Shown here: positions 1 through 8,235 of the stretch, piece after piece
How the letters are laid out: the number at the start of each line of letters is the position of its first letter
Position numbering within the stretch: position 1 is the first letter of the stretch
Source of the DNA: an uncultured beta proteobacterium
GTDB taxonomy: Bacteria; Pseudomonadota; Gammaproteobacteria; Burkholderiales; Rhodocyclaceae
Assembly: GCA_903910495.1 (NCBI GenBank)
Contig: CAIVZW010000070.1
Coordinates: 1-14,719 of the forward strand
Direction of reading: 5' to 3'
Length of the DNA: 14,719 nt
Notes under the pieces: model-generated
Seen by the model: only the letters and a program-made list of their open reading frames with translations
Database searches by the model: none
Told to the model about the DNA's origin: nothing
Translations under genes and position numbers: made by a program

Positions 1-696
1 GAGCAGGGTGCAGCAATCCCTGATCATGGCCGGGCTGCCGCAGACCATGACGCGGTCGTGCGCCGGATCGAAGGCCGGCAGACCGATCGTTGAAAACAGC
101 TTGCCGCTTTCGATCAGGTAGGTGATGCGGCCCTGATTCGGAAAGGCTTCGCGGGTTACGGTCGGGTAATAAATGAGTTTGTCCCGCACCAGATCGGCGA
201 AATACTCGTGCTTCGGGAGTTCGCGCGTGATGAAGTCGCGGTAGGCCAGTTCGCTCACCGTGCGTACGCCATGGACGAGAACGACCTTCTCGAAGCGCTC
301 GTAACTTTCCGGATCCTGAATCAGGCTCAGGAAGGGCGCCAGACCGGTACCCGTGGCCAGCATGTAGAGGCGTCTGCCGGGTTTCAGGTCGCGCAGGACC
401 AGCGTTCCGGTCGGTTTGCGGCTGACGACGACGGCATCGCCGACGGTCAGATGCTGCAGCTTTGAGGTCAAGGGGCCGTTCGCTACCTTGATGCTGAAAA
501 ATTCGAGAAATTCATCGTGATTGGCGCTGGCAATGCTGTAGGCCCGGGTCAGCGGGCGGCCCTCGTGCTCAAGGCCAAGCATGACGAACTGGCCGTTGAT
601 GAAGCGCAGACCGGCATCGCGGGTGGTACGGAAACTGAAAAGACTGTCGTTCCAGTGATGGACGGAAAGGACGCGCTGTGTTGAAAGATTGGACAT
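1..696 (-). CDS. fpr: Ferredoxin--NADP+ reductase, 3' end outside the window
   Basis: FAD-dependent enzyme that moves electrons between NADPH and ferredoxin or flavodoxin in the cytoplasm, supplying iron-sulfur cluster repair and oxidative-stress functions. I translated 232 residues, starting MSNLSTQRVLSVHHWND. The FAD-binding motif RAYSIAS is at residues 51-57 and GPLTSKLQ at 74-81. The nucleotide-binding loop ATGTGLAPF is at 114-122, followed by VHGVRT and CGSPAM near the visible end. Bacterial subclass Fpr proteins have about 258 residues, so roughly the last 25 lie beyond position 1. The ATG at 696 is chosen because the N-terminus then matches the family; the ribosome-binding site in front of it is weak. 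It is divergent from a LysR-type regulator, an arrangement known for fpr/finR in pseudomonads. Confidence 0.95.
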   Translation of the reverse strand, partial: MSNLSTQRVLSVHHWNDSLFSFRTTRDAGLRFINGQFVMLGLEHEGRPLTRAYSIASANHDEFLEFFSIKVANGPLTSKLQHLTVGDAVVVSRKPTGTLVLRDLKPGRRLYMLATGTGLAPFLSLIQDPESYERFEKVVLVHGVRTVSELAYRDFITRELPKHEYFADLVRDKLIYYPTVTREAFPNQGRITYLIESGKLFSTIGLPAFDPAHDRVMVCGSPAMIRDCCTLL

Positions 697-748
697 GGTC
701 AGGTCTATGACAGTGATTGATGTGAATGATGCTATAACACGCTAGAAT

Positions 749-763
749 ATCTGTAAAACAGAT
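749..763. promoter_or_regulatory. Likely LysR-type operator in the fpr/LysR divergent promoter region
   Basis: A perfect inverted repeat, ATCTGT-AAA-ACAGAT, lies in the AT-rich 98-bp gap between the two divergent genes. Within it, T750 to A762 forms the T-N11-A symmetry expected of a LysR-family binding box. A possible minus-strand -10 (TATTCT, complement of 744-749) abuts it on the fpr side, with no convincing -35. Binding by the neighbouring regulator is inference from family behaviour. Confidence 0.6.
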
Positions 764-794
764 TGATTAGATAATATATATACATGGAGTGGAT

Positions 795-1721
795 ATGAAG
801 TTCTCCTTGCGCCAGATGGCCATCTTTGTTGCAGTCGCGCAGCAGGAAAGCGTGTCGCGGGCAGCATCGGCACTTTCGCTATCACAGTCGGCGACCAGCA
901 CGGCACTGGGCGAACTGGAGCGACTCTACGATACGCAGCTTTTTGACCGGGTCGGCAAGACGCTGCGTCTCAACGAACTCGGGCAATCACTGTTGCCGCA
1001 AGCGGTGGAACTCATCGAGCGGGCCTCGGCTATCGAGACCGTGCTTGAAGGGCGAGCCGGTTTCGGCAAGCTTCGCATCGGCGCCACGCTGACCATTGGC
1101 AATTACCTTGCGACCTTGATTGTGGCCGACTATCTCAAGCGTCATCCCGAGAGTTCCGCACAGTTGCAGGTGCACAACACGGAAAAAATTATTGAGCAGT
1201 TGGCGCATTACGAACTCGATCTGGGATTGATCGAAGGGAGTTGCCGTCATCCCGATCTGGTGGCCGAACCTTGGGTGGAAGATGAACTGGTGGTGTTTTG
1301 CGCACCGACGCATCTTCTGGCCGGCAAAGGCTCGGCAACGCTAGCCGAGCTTTCGGCCGAGTACTGGATCGTGCGCGAACCAGGTTCGGGGACACGCGAG
1401 ACGCTGGATCGGGCGCTGCGGCACCACAAATTCGAGTTGCAGATCCGCCTGGAACTAGAACACACTGAAGCCATCAAGCGGGCGGTGGAATTCGGTCTCG
1501 GCATCGGCTGCATCTCAAGGCTGGCGCTACGCGAGGCTTTCCGGCGCGGCAGTCTGGTGGCCATCGAAACGCCGGAGCTTGATCTGCTGCGGCATTTCCA
1601 GTTTCTCTGGCACAAACGGAAATTTCAGACGGCCGGCATGCGCGAGTTCATTGTCTTGTGTCGTGCCATGACCTCCGGGTTCAGACGCAGCGACGAGATC
1701 GAGTGGCCGTTTATCGCGTAG
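795..1721 (+). CDS. LysR-type transcriptional regulator (YeiE/FinR-like)
   Basis: 308-residue LysR-family regulator. The winged helix-turn-helix spans about residues 3-62, with the typical run SRAASALSLSQSATSTALGE and LFDRVGKTLRLNELG. The periplasmic-binding-protein-like effector domain runs from about 90 to 295 and includes DLGLIEG, EDELVVF, REPGSGTRE and AIKRAVEFGLGIGC. These motifs are closest to the YeiE-like group as I remember it. The ATG at 795 is chosen over an in-frame GTG at 789 because GGAG at 786-789 sits 5 nt in front of it, and MKFSLRQM is the usual family start. Its divergence from fpr suggests it controls fpr under redox stress, as FinR does in Pseudomonas. That function is inferred; YeiE-like proteins can also respond to sulfite. 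Confidence 0.9.
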   Translation: MKFSLRQMAIFVAVAQQESVSRAASALSLSQSATSTALGELERLYDTQLFDRVGKTLRLNELGQSLLPQAVELIERASAIETVLEGRAGFGKLRIGATLTIGNYLATLIVADYLKRHPESSAQLQVHNTEKIIEQLAHYELDLGLIEGSCRHPDLVAEPWVEDELVVFCAPTHLLAGKGSATLAELSAEYWIVREPGSGTRETLDRALRHHKFELQIRLELEHTEAIKRAVEFGLGIGCISRLALREAFRRGSLVAIETPELDLLRHFQFLWHKRKFQTAGMREFIVLCRAMTSGFRRSDEIEWPFIA

Positions 1722-1757
1722 TCAGCTTGCCAGAGTCGCAAGCCTTCATCCCCGGTT

Positions 1758-1776
1758 CTTCTCCCGCGGGGAGAAG
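1758..1776. repeat. GC-rich hairpin, REP-like core
   Basis: CTTCTCCC-GCG-GGGAGAAG forms a perfect 8-bp stem with a 3-nt loop, 36 bp after the LysR stop codon. It shares the CTCCCGCGGG core with the larger palindrome at 6143-6197, so it may be a partial copy of the same dispersed element. There is no U-tract on either side, so it does not look like a normal intrinsic terminator. Confidence 0.5.
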
Positions 1777-1793
1777 GATGTGCCCGTTCAATC

Positions 1794-1976
1794 CCCGGAC
1801 CGGGATGGAAGGGCTTCGATCCGACCAGTGGTCTGATCATCGGCAACCAGCACATCCCGGTTGCCGTGGCCCGGCATCCCGAAGCCGTTCCCCCGGTAGC
1901 GGGAAGTTACATCGGGCCTTCCGGACAAATTCCAGCGCTGAGCGTGGCCGTTCAGGTCAGCGAACTTGGGGTCTGA
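1794..1976 (+). pseudogene. 3' remnant of a transglutaminase-like (putative cysteine protease) gene
   Basis: Reading the frame that ends at TGA 1974-1976 gives GPGWKGFDPTSGLIIGNQHI, then PVAVARHPEAVPPVAGSYIG, then a short tail ending VAVQVSELGV. This matches the C-terminal end of bacterial transglutaminase-like proteins, whose hallmark is GW.GFDPTNG...I.VAVGRD..DV.P..G. Only about 60 residues remain. The catalytic Cys-His region is absent, no start codon or ribosome-binding site is present, and the sequence upstream is the LysR gene and a GC hairpin. It is therefore a decayed or rearrangement-truncated fragment. The family assignment is from memory of the C-terminal motif; the lack of a complete gene is seen directly. 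Confidence 0.6.
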
Positions 1977-2189
1977 CAGAAGAGGTGTCTTGAGCAGACC
2001 GTTTGCATCAAATCTCGCGGTGTTCCATTTTTGCGACAGAATTAATGGCCAGAATCAGAAAAATCAGACAGAATCCCACGGTTTGGTTGATCAAAAGGCA
2101 AGGACACAATAAATTCCATGGATTCAGGAAATAGCCAGAACATCAGTCGCATCACTATCATTCGCACCACCACACATAAGGAAGCAGTC

Positions 2190-2945
2190 ATGAGCACTTC
2201 AAGCAAAATCGCCCTCATCACCGGTGCCGGTAGCGGTATTGGCAAAGCCACGGCAATCGCCCTGTCGAACGCGGGCTATGGTGTCGTCCTCGCCGGTCGC
2301 CGGGCGGAACCGCTGCAGGAAACACTGAGTGCCCTGGGCACAGGCAAGGTCGCGCTGGCGGTGCCCACCGACGTCAGCCAACCCGATTCGGTCAACGCGC
2401 TGTTCGCGCAGATCCGCGAAAAGTTTGGCCGTCTCGATCTCCTGTTCAACAACGCCGGCATCAATGTTCCGGGCGTATCGTTCGAAGACCTTACCTACGA
2501 AAAATGGGCTTCCGTGGTTGATATCAATCTCAGCGGAATGTTTCTCTGCGCGCAAGGGGCGTTCCGTCTGATGAAGGAGCAGAACCCGCGTGGCGGCCGC
2601 ATCATCAATAACGGCTCGATCTCGGCGCACGTCCCGCGGCCCGACTCAGCACCATACACGGCAACCAAGCATGCGGTCACGGGCTTGACCAAATGCATTT
2701 CGCTCGATGGGCGCAAATACGACATCGCCTGTGGTCAGATCGACATCGGCAATGCGATGAGCGAAATGTCCGGGTACAGCGCGAAAGGCGCCAAGCAGGC
2801 GAACGGCGAGATTGCCGTCGAAGCCATGATGGATGTCAATCATGTTGGAAACGCGATTGTGCACATGGCCAATCTGCCGCTGGAGGCCAATGTGCAGTTC
2901 ATGACGATCATGGCCACCAAGATGCCATTCATCGGACGCGGCTGA
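2190..2945 (+). CDS. SDR-family NAD(P)-dependent oxidoreductase
   Basis: 251-residue classical short-chain dehydrogenase/reductase. The Rossmann glycine motif TGAGSGIG is at residues 11-18, Asp61 lies in the adenine-contact position, and NNAG is at 87-90. The full catalytic tetrad is present: Asn113, Ser143, Tyr156 and Lys160 (YTATK). The pair Arg37-Arg38 at the end of the second strand suggests a preference for NADP(H). The substrate cannot be deduced. The start at 2190 is chosen because AAGGA (2178-2182) precedes it and [14 protein letters not shown] is the normal SDR N-terminus; upstream in-frame codons from 2118 read as non-family sequence. It stands alone, transcribed toward the convergent gcv operon, with a strong terminator behind it. 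Confidence 0.93.
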   Translation: MSTSSKIALITGAGSGIGKATAIALSNAGYGVVLAGRRAEPLQETLSALGTGKVALAVPTDVSQPDSVNALFAQIREKFGRLDLLFNNAGINVPGVSFEDLTYEKWASVVDINLSGMFLCAQGAFRLMKEQNPRGGRIINNGSISAHVPRPDSAPYTATKHAVTGLTKCISLDGRKYDIACGQIDIGNAMSEMSGYSAKGAKQANGEIAVEAMMDVNHVGNAIVHMANLPLEANVQFMTIMATKMPFIGRG

Positions 2946-3060
2946 AAACACAGCTTTGTTCATGCGGGCCGATGAATCATCTTAAAACCGTAGTTACTAG
3001 ATTACGAACCCTTCGATGCCCCGCAGGAAATCCCCCTGGGGGACATGCCCGCTTTGCGGG

Positions 3061-3078
3061 CTGCTCAGGGCGAACGGG
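3061..3078. repeat. Fragment of a dispersed GCTCAGGGCGAACGGG-type repeat
   Basis: The run CTGCTCAGGGCGAACGGG resembles one arm of a dispersed palindromic sequence I recall from many proteobacterial genomes (CCGTTCGCCCTGAGCTTGTC and variants). It follows two small hairpins: CCCCC-TGGGGG around 3032-3042, and GCCCGC-TTT-GCGGGC around 3047-3061. A related, complete arm lies in the terminator just downstream. Confidence 0.4.
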
Positions 3079-3103
3079 CGTTTCATCCTCCGGGTGCTAG
3101 CTC

Positions 3104-3147
3104 AAAACCCGTTCGTGGTGAGCTTGTCGAACCATGAGCGGGTTTTT
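3104..3147. terminator. Bidirectional intrinsic terminator between the SDR gene and gcvP
   Basis: The left arm AAAACCCGTTCGTGGT (3104-3119) pairs with ACCATGAGCGGGTTTT (3131-3146). This gives a 16-bp stem with two G-U wobbles, around an 11-nt loop containing AGCTTGTCG. An A-tract precedes it and a T-tract (3143-3147) follows, so it can end transcripts from both sides, as expected between convergent genes. The inner part looks like the dispersed GTTCGTGGTGAGCTTGTC repeat. Confidence 0.8.
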
Positions 3148-3191
3148 ACGTGATTAGCATTCCGCCGGTGGCGGCTCTTGCCGTAACCGGA

Positions 3192-6065
3192 TCAGGAAGG
3201 ACAGCAGGTCAGCAGGTTGCGGTCGCCATAGACGTCGTCGATGCGGTTGACGCTTGGCCAGAACTTGTTGGCGGCTACCCACGGCAACGGGAAGACGGCC
3301 TCCTTGCGGCTGTACGGGTGGTTCCAGTCGGCGTCGACGAGGTCGGCCTGGGTGTGCGGGGCGTTCTTGAGCGGATTGTTGTCGGCCGGCCAGATGCCCT
3401 GTTCGATCTTGCGGATTTCCTCGCGGATGGCGGTCATGGCGGCGATGAAACGGTCGAGTTCAGCTTTCGATTCCGATTCGGTCGGTTCGACCATGATCGT
3501 ACCGGCGACCGGGAAGCTCACCGTCGGCGCGTGGAAACCGTAGTCCATCAGGCGTTTGGCGATGTCGATTTCGGCGATGCCGGTAGCGGCCTTGAGCGGG
3601 CGGATGTCGAGAATGCACTCGTGGGCGACGCGACCGTTCTTGCCGGTGTACAGCACCGGGTAGTGCGGGCCGAGTTGGGTGGCGACGTAGTTGGCATTGA
3701 GGATGGCCACTTCGGTGGCACGCTTGAGACCCTTGCCGCCGAGCATGGCGATGTACATCCAGGAAATCGGCAGGATCGACGCGGAACCCCAGGGTGCGGC
3801 AGAAACGGCGCCTTGTCCGCGATGCGAACGGTCCGGTCCGCCGGTCGGTTGTACGGCATGGTCGGCCATGAACGGTGCCAGGTGTGCCTTGAGGCCGATC
3901 GGCCCCATGCCGGGGCCGCCACCGCCGTGCGGGATGGCGAAGGTCTTGTGCAGATTCATGTGGCTGACATCGGCGCCGATGAAACCGGGTGAGGTGAGGC
4001 CGACCTGGGCGTTGAGATTGGCGCCGTCCATATAAACCTGGCCGCCGTGGGCATGGATGATGGCGCAGATGTCCCTGATCGCCTCCTCGAAAACGCCGTG
4101 CGTCGACGGGTAGGTAATCATCAGGCAGGCCAGATTGGCGGCGTGCTGTGCCGCTTTCATCTCGAGGTCGGCGAGATCGACGTTACCGTTCTCGTCGCAG
4201 TCGACGACGACGATCTGCAGGCCGCACATCTGCGCCGTTGCCGGATTGGTACCGTGTGCCGATTTCGGGATCAGACAGATGTTGCGCTGACTTTCGCCGC
4301 GGCTGGCGTGATAGCGCGTGATGGCCACGATGCCGGCGTATTCGCCCTGGGCGCCCGAGTTCGGCTGCATACAGATGGCGTCGAAACCGGTGATGATCCT
4401 GAGCCAGTTTTCCAGCCCGCTGATCATCTCCATGTAACCCTGCGCCTGATCGATCGGCGCGAAGGGGTGGATGTCGCCAAATTCCGGCCAGGTCACCGGA
4501 ATCATCTCGCTGGTGGCGTTGAGCTTCATGGTGCACGAGCCGAGCGAGATCATCGAGTGGTCGAGCGCCAGATCCTTGTTCTGCAGGCGCTTGAGGTAGC
4601 GCAGCATTTCGTGTTCGGTGTGGTAGCTGTTGAATACCGGGTGCGTGAGGATGGCATCGGTGCGCATCAAGGCTTCAGGCAATGCCGGATCGAGTTGCTG
4701 AACCTGTGCGTCAAAGATTTCGATATCCACGGTGATGCCGGCAATCAGCTTGATCAGGACCGCAACATCGTCGCGTGTTGATTTTTCGTTGAGGGCGATG
4801 CCGAGAAGACCGCTGCTGACCTGCCGCAGGTTGTAACCGGCGCCGAGTGCGGCCTGATAGACCGTAAGGGCGCGAGTACCGAGGTCAAGCTGCAGAGTGT
4901 CGAAGAAATGTGTGTTGAGTAGCGTGATACCGGCACGCCTGAGCGCCTCGGCAAGGATCGCCGTCAGCCGGTGGATGCGTTCGGCGATGGCGCGCAGTCC
5001 CTGCGGGCCGTGGTATACCGCGAACATGCCGGCCATGTTGGCAAGCAGCACCTGTGAGGTGCAGATATTGGAATTGGCCTTCTCGCGGCGAATATGCTGT
5101 TCGCGGGTCTGCAGCGCCATGCGCAGCGCCTTGTTGCCACGCGCATCGACCGAAACGCCGATGATGCGTCCGGCAACCGAGCGCTTGTGCTCGTCACGGG
5201 TGGCGAAGAAGGCCGCATGCGGGCCGCCGAAACCCATCGGGATACCGAAGCGTTGCGATGAGCCGAACGCAATGTCGGCATCCATTTCACCGGGTGACTT
5301 GAGCAGGACCAGCGCCATCAGGTCGGAGGCCACGGCGGTCACGCCGCCGCGCGATTTGACGGCGGCAATCGGCCCCGAAAGATCGGTGATTTCACCGCTG
5401 TCGTTGGGGTACTGGAAGAGGGCGCCGAAGACATCCTGCTGGGCGGCTTCTTGCGCTGTGCCGAAAACCAGCTCGAAGCCAAAAAATCCGGCACGGGTTT
5501 TCAGCACGTCGATGCTTTGCGGGAAGCAGGCGGCATCGACGAAGAAACGATTCGACTTCGACTTGCTCACGCGCCGGGCCATGGTCATGGCCTCGGCCGC
5601 CGCCGTTGCTTCGTCGAGCAGCGAGGCATTGGCCAGTTCAAGACCGGTGAGGTCGATCACCATCTGCTGGTAGTTGAGCAGGGCTTCGAGGCGGCCCTGC
5701 GCGATCTCGGCCTGATACGGCGTGTAGGCTGTGTACCAGCCGGGATTTTCCAGCACGTTGCGCAGAATGACCTTGGGTGTCAGCGTGTCGGAGTAGCCCA
5801 TGCCGATCAGCGATTTGTTGATGCGGTTCCTGCCGGCAATCGCCTTGAGTGCGGCGAGCGCTTCCGCTTCCGGCCGGGCATCGGCCAGTGGCATCGGAGC
5901 CGGCAGGCGGATCGCCGCCGGAACCGTCTGCGCGATCAGTTCGTCGAGGCTGGACGCACCAACAGCCGCCAGCATGGTGGCCAGGTCTTCAGCCGAGGGG
6001 CCGATATGGCGGGAGATGAACTCGTCACGTTGCTCGAGTACGGTCAGGGGCAGGGTCTGTGGCAT
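3192..6065 (-). CDS. gcvP: Glycine dehydrogenase (decarboxylating), P-protein of the glycine cleavage system
   Basis: PLP-dependent P-protein. It decarboxylates glycine and passes the aminomethyl group to the lipoyl arm of GcvH. The 957 residues from ATG 6065 equal the length of the E. coli protein and begin [20 protein letters not shown]. The N-terminal half carries [12 protein letters not shown] and [15 protein letters not shown]. The C-terminal half carries the PLP site [20 protein letters not shown] with Schiff-base Lys707, preceded by [12 protein letters not shown] and [10 protein letters not shown]. The frame is open upstream to a GTG at 6125 with an AGGA in front of it, but those extra 20 residues are not family-like. 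gcvP is last in gcvT-gcvH-gcvP, separated from gcvH by a 183-bp gap with a REP-like palindrome. It is presumably controlled by the leader riboswitch. Confidence 0.97.
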   Translation of the reverse strand: MPQTLPLTVLEQRDEFISRHIGPSAEDLATMLAAVGASSLDELIAQTVPAAIRLPAPMPLADARPEAEALAALKAIAGRNRINKSLIGMGYSDTLTPKVILRNVLENPGWYTAYTPYQAEIAQGRLEALLNYQQMVIDLTGLELANASLLDEATAAAEAMTMARRVSKSKSNRFFVDAACFPQSIDVLKTRAGFFGFELVFGTAQEAAQQDVFGALFQYPNDSGEITDLSGPIAAVKSRGGVTAVASDLMALVLLKSPGEMDADIAFGSSQRFGIPMGFGGPHAAFFATRDEHKRSVAGRIIGVSVDARGNKALRMALQTREQHIRREKANSNICTSQVLLANMAGMFAVYHGPQGLRAIAERIHRLTAILAEALRRAGITLLNTHFFDTLQLDLGTRALTVYQAALGAGYNLRQVSSGLLGIALNEKSTRDDVAVLIKLIAGITVDIEIFDAQVQQLDPALPEALMRTDAILTHPVFNSYHTEHEMLRYLKRLQNKDLALDHSMISLGSCTMKLNATSEMIPVTWPEFGDIHPFAPIDQAQGYMEMISGLENWLRIITGFDAICMQPNSGAQGEYAGIVAITRYHASRGESQRNICLIPKSAHGTNPATAQMCGLQIVVVDCDENGNVDLADLEMKAAQHAANLACLMITYPSTHGVFEEAIRDICAIIHAHGGQVYMDGANLNAQVGLTSPGFIGADVSHMNLHKTFAIPHGGGGPGMGPIGLKAHLAPFMADHAVQPTGGPDRSHRGQGAVSAAPWGSASILPISWMYIAMLGGKGLKRATEVAILNANYVATQLGPHYPVLYTGKNGRVAHECILDIRPLKAATGIAEIDIAKRLMDYGFHAPTVSFPVAGTIMVEPTESESKAELDRFIAAMTAIREEIRKIEQGIWPADNNPLKNAPHTQADLVDADWNHPYSRKEAVFPLPWVAANKFWPSVNRIDDVYGDRNLLTCCPS

Positions 6066-6142
6066 GGCGTGGTCCGGCAAGGTTTGTTGGGTAGACAAAA
6101 ATCTAGTCAGTAAAAAATGCGTCACTGAATCCTGAAGGCTCA

Positions 6143-6197
6143 GCCCTCACCCCAACCCTCTCCCGCGGGAGAGGGTGCGCGGCAGCGCGGTGAGGGC
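6143..6197. repeat. REP-like nested palindrome between gcvH and gcvP
   Basis: A perfect 22-bp palindrome (6155-6176, centre CCCGCGGG) is enclosed by a second inverted repeat, GCCCTCACC (6143-6151) and GGTGAGGGC (6189-6197). Between the outer arms, GCGCGGCAGCGCG adds a minor hairpin. The CCCTCACCCCAACCCTCTCC signature resembles dispersed REP elements I recall from proteobacteria. In the gcv transcript it would fold into a large hairpin that could stabilise gcvTH mRNA or reduce read-through into gcvP. That effect is inference. Confidence 0.75.
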
Positions 6198-6248
6198 CAA
6201 GGTTATTGATTGAAGAGGCGCATGGATACTGCCTTTTGGGGCAGCAAC

Positions 6249-6629
6249 TTACTCGCCGGCGATGGCGGTGTAAGCCGAGGCGTCGAGCAGTGCGTCCAGG
6301 TCGTCGCTATTGCCCGGTTTCATCTTGAACAGCCAGGCAGCGTAAGCGTTCTGATTGACCAGTTCCGGTGCATCGGCCAGCGCTTCATTGACCTCGGTGA
6401 CTGTACCGGCGACCGGTGCATAAACATCGGCGGCGGCCTTGACCGATTCGACGACGGCGGCTTCCTGTTCGGCGGCCAGTACCTTGCCGATCTCCGGCAG
6501 GTCGATGAACACAAGGTCACCGAGCAGATCCTGAGCGTGCTCGGTAATGCCGACTGTAATCGTGCCGTCGGAATCCGCGCGAACCCATTCGTGGCTCTTG
6601 GTGTACTTGAGGTTGCTTGGGACGTTCAT
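6249..6629 (-). CDS. gcvH: Glycine cleavage system H protein
   Basis: 126-residue lipoyl carrier that shuttles the aminomethyl group from GcvP to GcvT, and the reduced dihydrolipoyl arm to the L-protein. The N-terminal signature YTKSHEWV is at residues 9-16 and [20 protein letters not shown] at 27-46. The lipoyl attachment site is [17 protein letters not shown], with Lys64 as the modified residue. The length is normal for the family. A clear AGGAG lies 5-6 nt before the ATG on the minus strand. The gene starts 68 nt after the gcvT stop and is surely co-transcribed with it. Confidence 0.98.
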   Translation of the reverse strand: MNVPSNLKYTKSHEWVRADSDGTITVGITEHAQDLLGDLVFIDLPEIGKVLAAEQEAAVVESVKAAADVYAPVAGTVTEVNEALADAPELVNQNAYAAWLFKMKPGNSDDLDALLDASAYTAIAGE

Positions 6630-6697
6630 GATATCTCCTGAGAAAGTTGGGCTATTGGACAGTCAGGTACGTATTTTGTTGGGTTATGAGTCAGGAA

Positions 6698-7813
6698 TCA
6701 GGCGAGGGATTTGCCATAGCGGACAAAACAAGGTTTGACCACCCTGGCCGACAGCAGTTTGTCACGGATTTCCACCTTGACGGTATCGCCGATGGCAACG
6801 CCAGGCGGCAGGCGGGCAAGAGCGATGGACTGCTGCAGGGTCGGCGAGAAGGTGCCGCTGGTGATTTCGCCCTCGGCAGCCGCACCATTGACTTGGGAAA
6901 TGACTTTCTGGTGGGCGCGCAGAACGCCCCGGTCGAGCAGCACCAGTCCGAGGAATTGTTTCTGCTGTGTTTTGGCAAGCAGGGCGGCCTTGCCGACGAA
7001 GTCGCGCTGCGCAACGAGGTCTATCGTCCAGGCCAGACCGGCGTCGAGCGGCGAGACGGTTTCGTCCATGTCCTGCCCGTAGAGGTTCATCCCGGCTTCG
7101 AGGCGCAGAGTGTCGCGCGCGCCGAGTCCGATCGGCTTGACACCGGCAGCGAAGAGGGCCTGCCAGAGTTTTTCGGCCTGGCTTGCCGGCAGGGTGATTT
7201 CAAAACCGTCCTCGCCGGTATAGCCCGTGGTGGCGACGAAATAGTCGCCAATCGTCACCGAGAAGAAGGGCTTGAGGGTTTCACTGGCGGCGCGGGTTTC
7301 GGGCAGAACCTGCCAGACTCTGGCCTTGGCGTTGGGGCCTTGAACGGCAATGATGGCCAGCGCATTTTCGCCCGCTCGGCGCGGAATGATGGTCACTGCG
7401 CACTGCGCTTCGCGCTGCCATTCGGCCAGGCGGGCGGCCATCCAGGCCAGATCCTTTTCGGCCGTGCCGGCGTTGATGACAACGCGGTATTGTCCGTCGC
7501 TGACGTAATAGACGATGAGGTCATCGACCACGCCACCGGCTTCGTTGAGCATGGCGCTGTAAAGCGCCTTGCCCGGCAGGGTGAGCTTGTCGACATTATT
7601 GGCGATCAGACGGAGCAGAAACGCCTTCGCGTCCGGCCCGGTCACATCGACGGCGCACATGTGCGAAACGTCGAACATGCCGCAGTCGCGGCGCACCGCG
7701 TGGTGCTCCTCGATTTGCGAACCATAGTGCAGCGGCATGTCCCAGCCGCCGAAGTCGACCATCTTGGCGCCCAAGTGGCGATGGGCGTCGTTCAGGACAG
7801 TTTTCTGTGTCAT
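6698..7813 (-). CDS. gcvT: Aminomethyltransferase, T-protein of the glycine cleavage system
   Basis: 371-residue tetrahydrofolate-dependent enzyme. It releases ammonia from the aminomethyl-lipoyl GcvH and makes 5,10-methylene-THF. Family marks in order are [16 protein letters not shown] (22-37), FDVSHM (47-52), [11 protein letters not shown] with the essential Asp region at 97-98, [10 protein letters not shown], and [20 protein letters not shown]. It is about the same length as other bacterial GcvT proteins. AAGGGA precedes the ATG at a good distance. As the first gene of the operon, it lies about 40 nt after a leader terminator, which makes it the direct target of the tandem glycine riboswitch. 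Confidence 0.97.
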   Translation of the reverse strand: MTQKTVLNDAHRHLGAKMVDFGGWDMPLHYGSQIEEHHAVRRDCGMFDVSHMCAVDVTGPDAKAFLLRLIANNVDKLTLPGKALYSAMLNEAGGVVDDLIVYYVSDGQYRVVINAGTAEKDLAWMAARLAEWQREAQCAVTIIPRRAGENALAIIAVQGPNAKARVWQVLPETRAASETLKPFFSVTIGDYFVATTGYTGEDGFEITLPASQAEKLWQALFAAGVKPIGLGARDTLRLEAGMNLYGQDMDETVSPLDAGLAWTIDLVAQRDFVGKAALLAKTQQKQFLGLVLLDRGVLRAHQKVISQVNGAAAEGEITSGTFSPTLQQSIALARLPPGVAIGDTVKVEIRDKLLSARVVKPCFVRYGKSLA

Positions 7814-7855
7814 ATCAATCCCTTGAAAAAAGGTGTTGAAACTTGTTCCAGAAAC

Positions 7856-7887
7856 AAAAAAAGGGCGAACTCAATACGAGTTCACCC
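7856..7887 (-). terminator. Riboswitch-controlled intrinsic terminator in the gcv leader
   Basis: On the minus strand the RNA reads GGGTGAACTC-GTATT-GAGTTCGCCC followed by seven U residues. The stem is 10 bp with one G-U pair. It sits between the second glycine aptamer and gcvT, the usual place for an expression platform. Glycine binding presumably prevents this hairpin, turning the operon on. Confidence 0.85.
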
Positions 7888-7888
7888 C

Positions 7889-8090
7889 CCTGTCCTTGTT
7901 ACCTGAGAGATTATCGTGACGGTAATAAGCCCCCGCCACGTTGCCCCATCGGTGGGTGCTTGCTGGCAAGCACCGCTCTCCAGAGTTCAGTTCACAAACG
8001 GTCCTTTTGCCTGAGCGTTTCCGGGTGGATTGCGCCTTCGGCGGTGGAAACTGTCGCGCAAGCACATTTTCCACTCTCTCCCATTTGCGG
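7889..8090 (-). ncRNA. Tandem glycine riboswitch (two aptamers)
   Basis: On the minus strand, aptamer 1 starts at GGGAGAG (about 8082). It carries CCGCCGAAGGCGCAA and ends CGCTCAGGCAAAAGGACCG. After a short linker, aptamer 2 has CTGGAGAGCGGTG, then CACCGATGGGGCAA, and closes with CTCTCAGGTAACAAGGACAG. These are the classical paired cores of glycine aptamers. Cooperative glycine sensing upstream of gcvT is the established role. Aptamer 2 has GAUGG where GAAGG is usual. A terminator follows directly. Confidence 0.95.
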
Positions 8091-8095
8091 GGCGA

Positions 8096-8125
8096 ACTAT
8101 AGCGCGAGGAGGGTGCTGGCTGCAA
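8096..8125 (-). promoter_or_regulatory. Sigma-70 promoter of the gcvTHP operon
   Basis: On the minus strand, TTGCAG (complement of 8120-8125) and TATAGT (complement of 8096-8101) are separated by 18 bp. The predicted start, near 8089-8090, is just before the first riboswitch stem, so the leader RNA is essentially the riboswitch plus its terminator. Confidence 0.75.
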
Positions 8126-8235
8126 GTTCGATCAGGGATTAACAGCTATCCGTATGGAAAGCGGGCACCGAGAGGGCCTTGCCCACTGTGTTATCATCGA
8201 CAACCTTATTTTTCACTGGTCGTTCCCCTTTTCTC

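Noticed and set aside
1977..2189. Possible gene or RNA between the transglutaminase remnant and the SDR gene
   Set aside because: There is no coding frame with a start signal. A TTGATCAA palindrome (2087-2094) and a repeated CAGAATC are too short to interpret. The region probably holds the SDR promoter, which I could not place.
3150..5673. Long open frames on the plus strand opposite gcvP (for example 3150-3992 and 4897-5673)
   Set aside because: They are antisense to a fully conserved P-protein, have no family motifs or start signals, and reflect high GC in third codon positions.
6066..6125. GTG 6125 as the gcvP start, with AGGA 5 nt in front
   Set aside because: The extra 20 residues are unlike P-proteins, and ATG 6065 gives the standard 957 residues. 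It is kept in mind because the ribosome-binding site of ATG 6065 is weak.
6647..7906. A 419-codon plus-strand frame opposite gcvT
   Set aside because: It is an antisense shadow of gcvT that runs into the riboswitch terminator region, with no recognisable protein features.
8179..8235. Upstream TTG or GTG starts for rnm
   Set aside because: The added residues (LSSTTLFFTGRSPF) are not family-like and PHP proteins of this group begin close to the HCHS motif.
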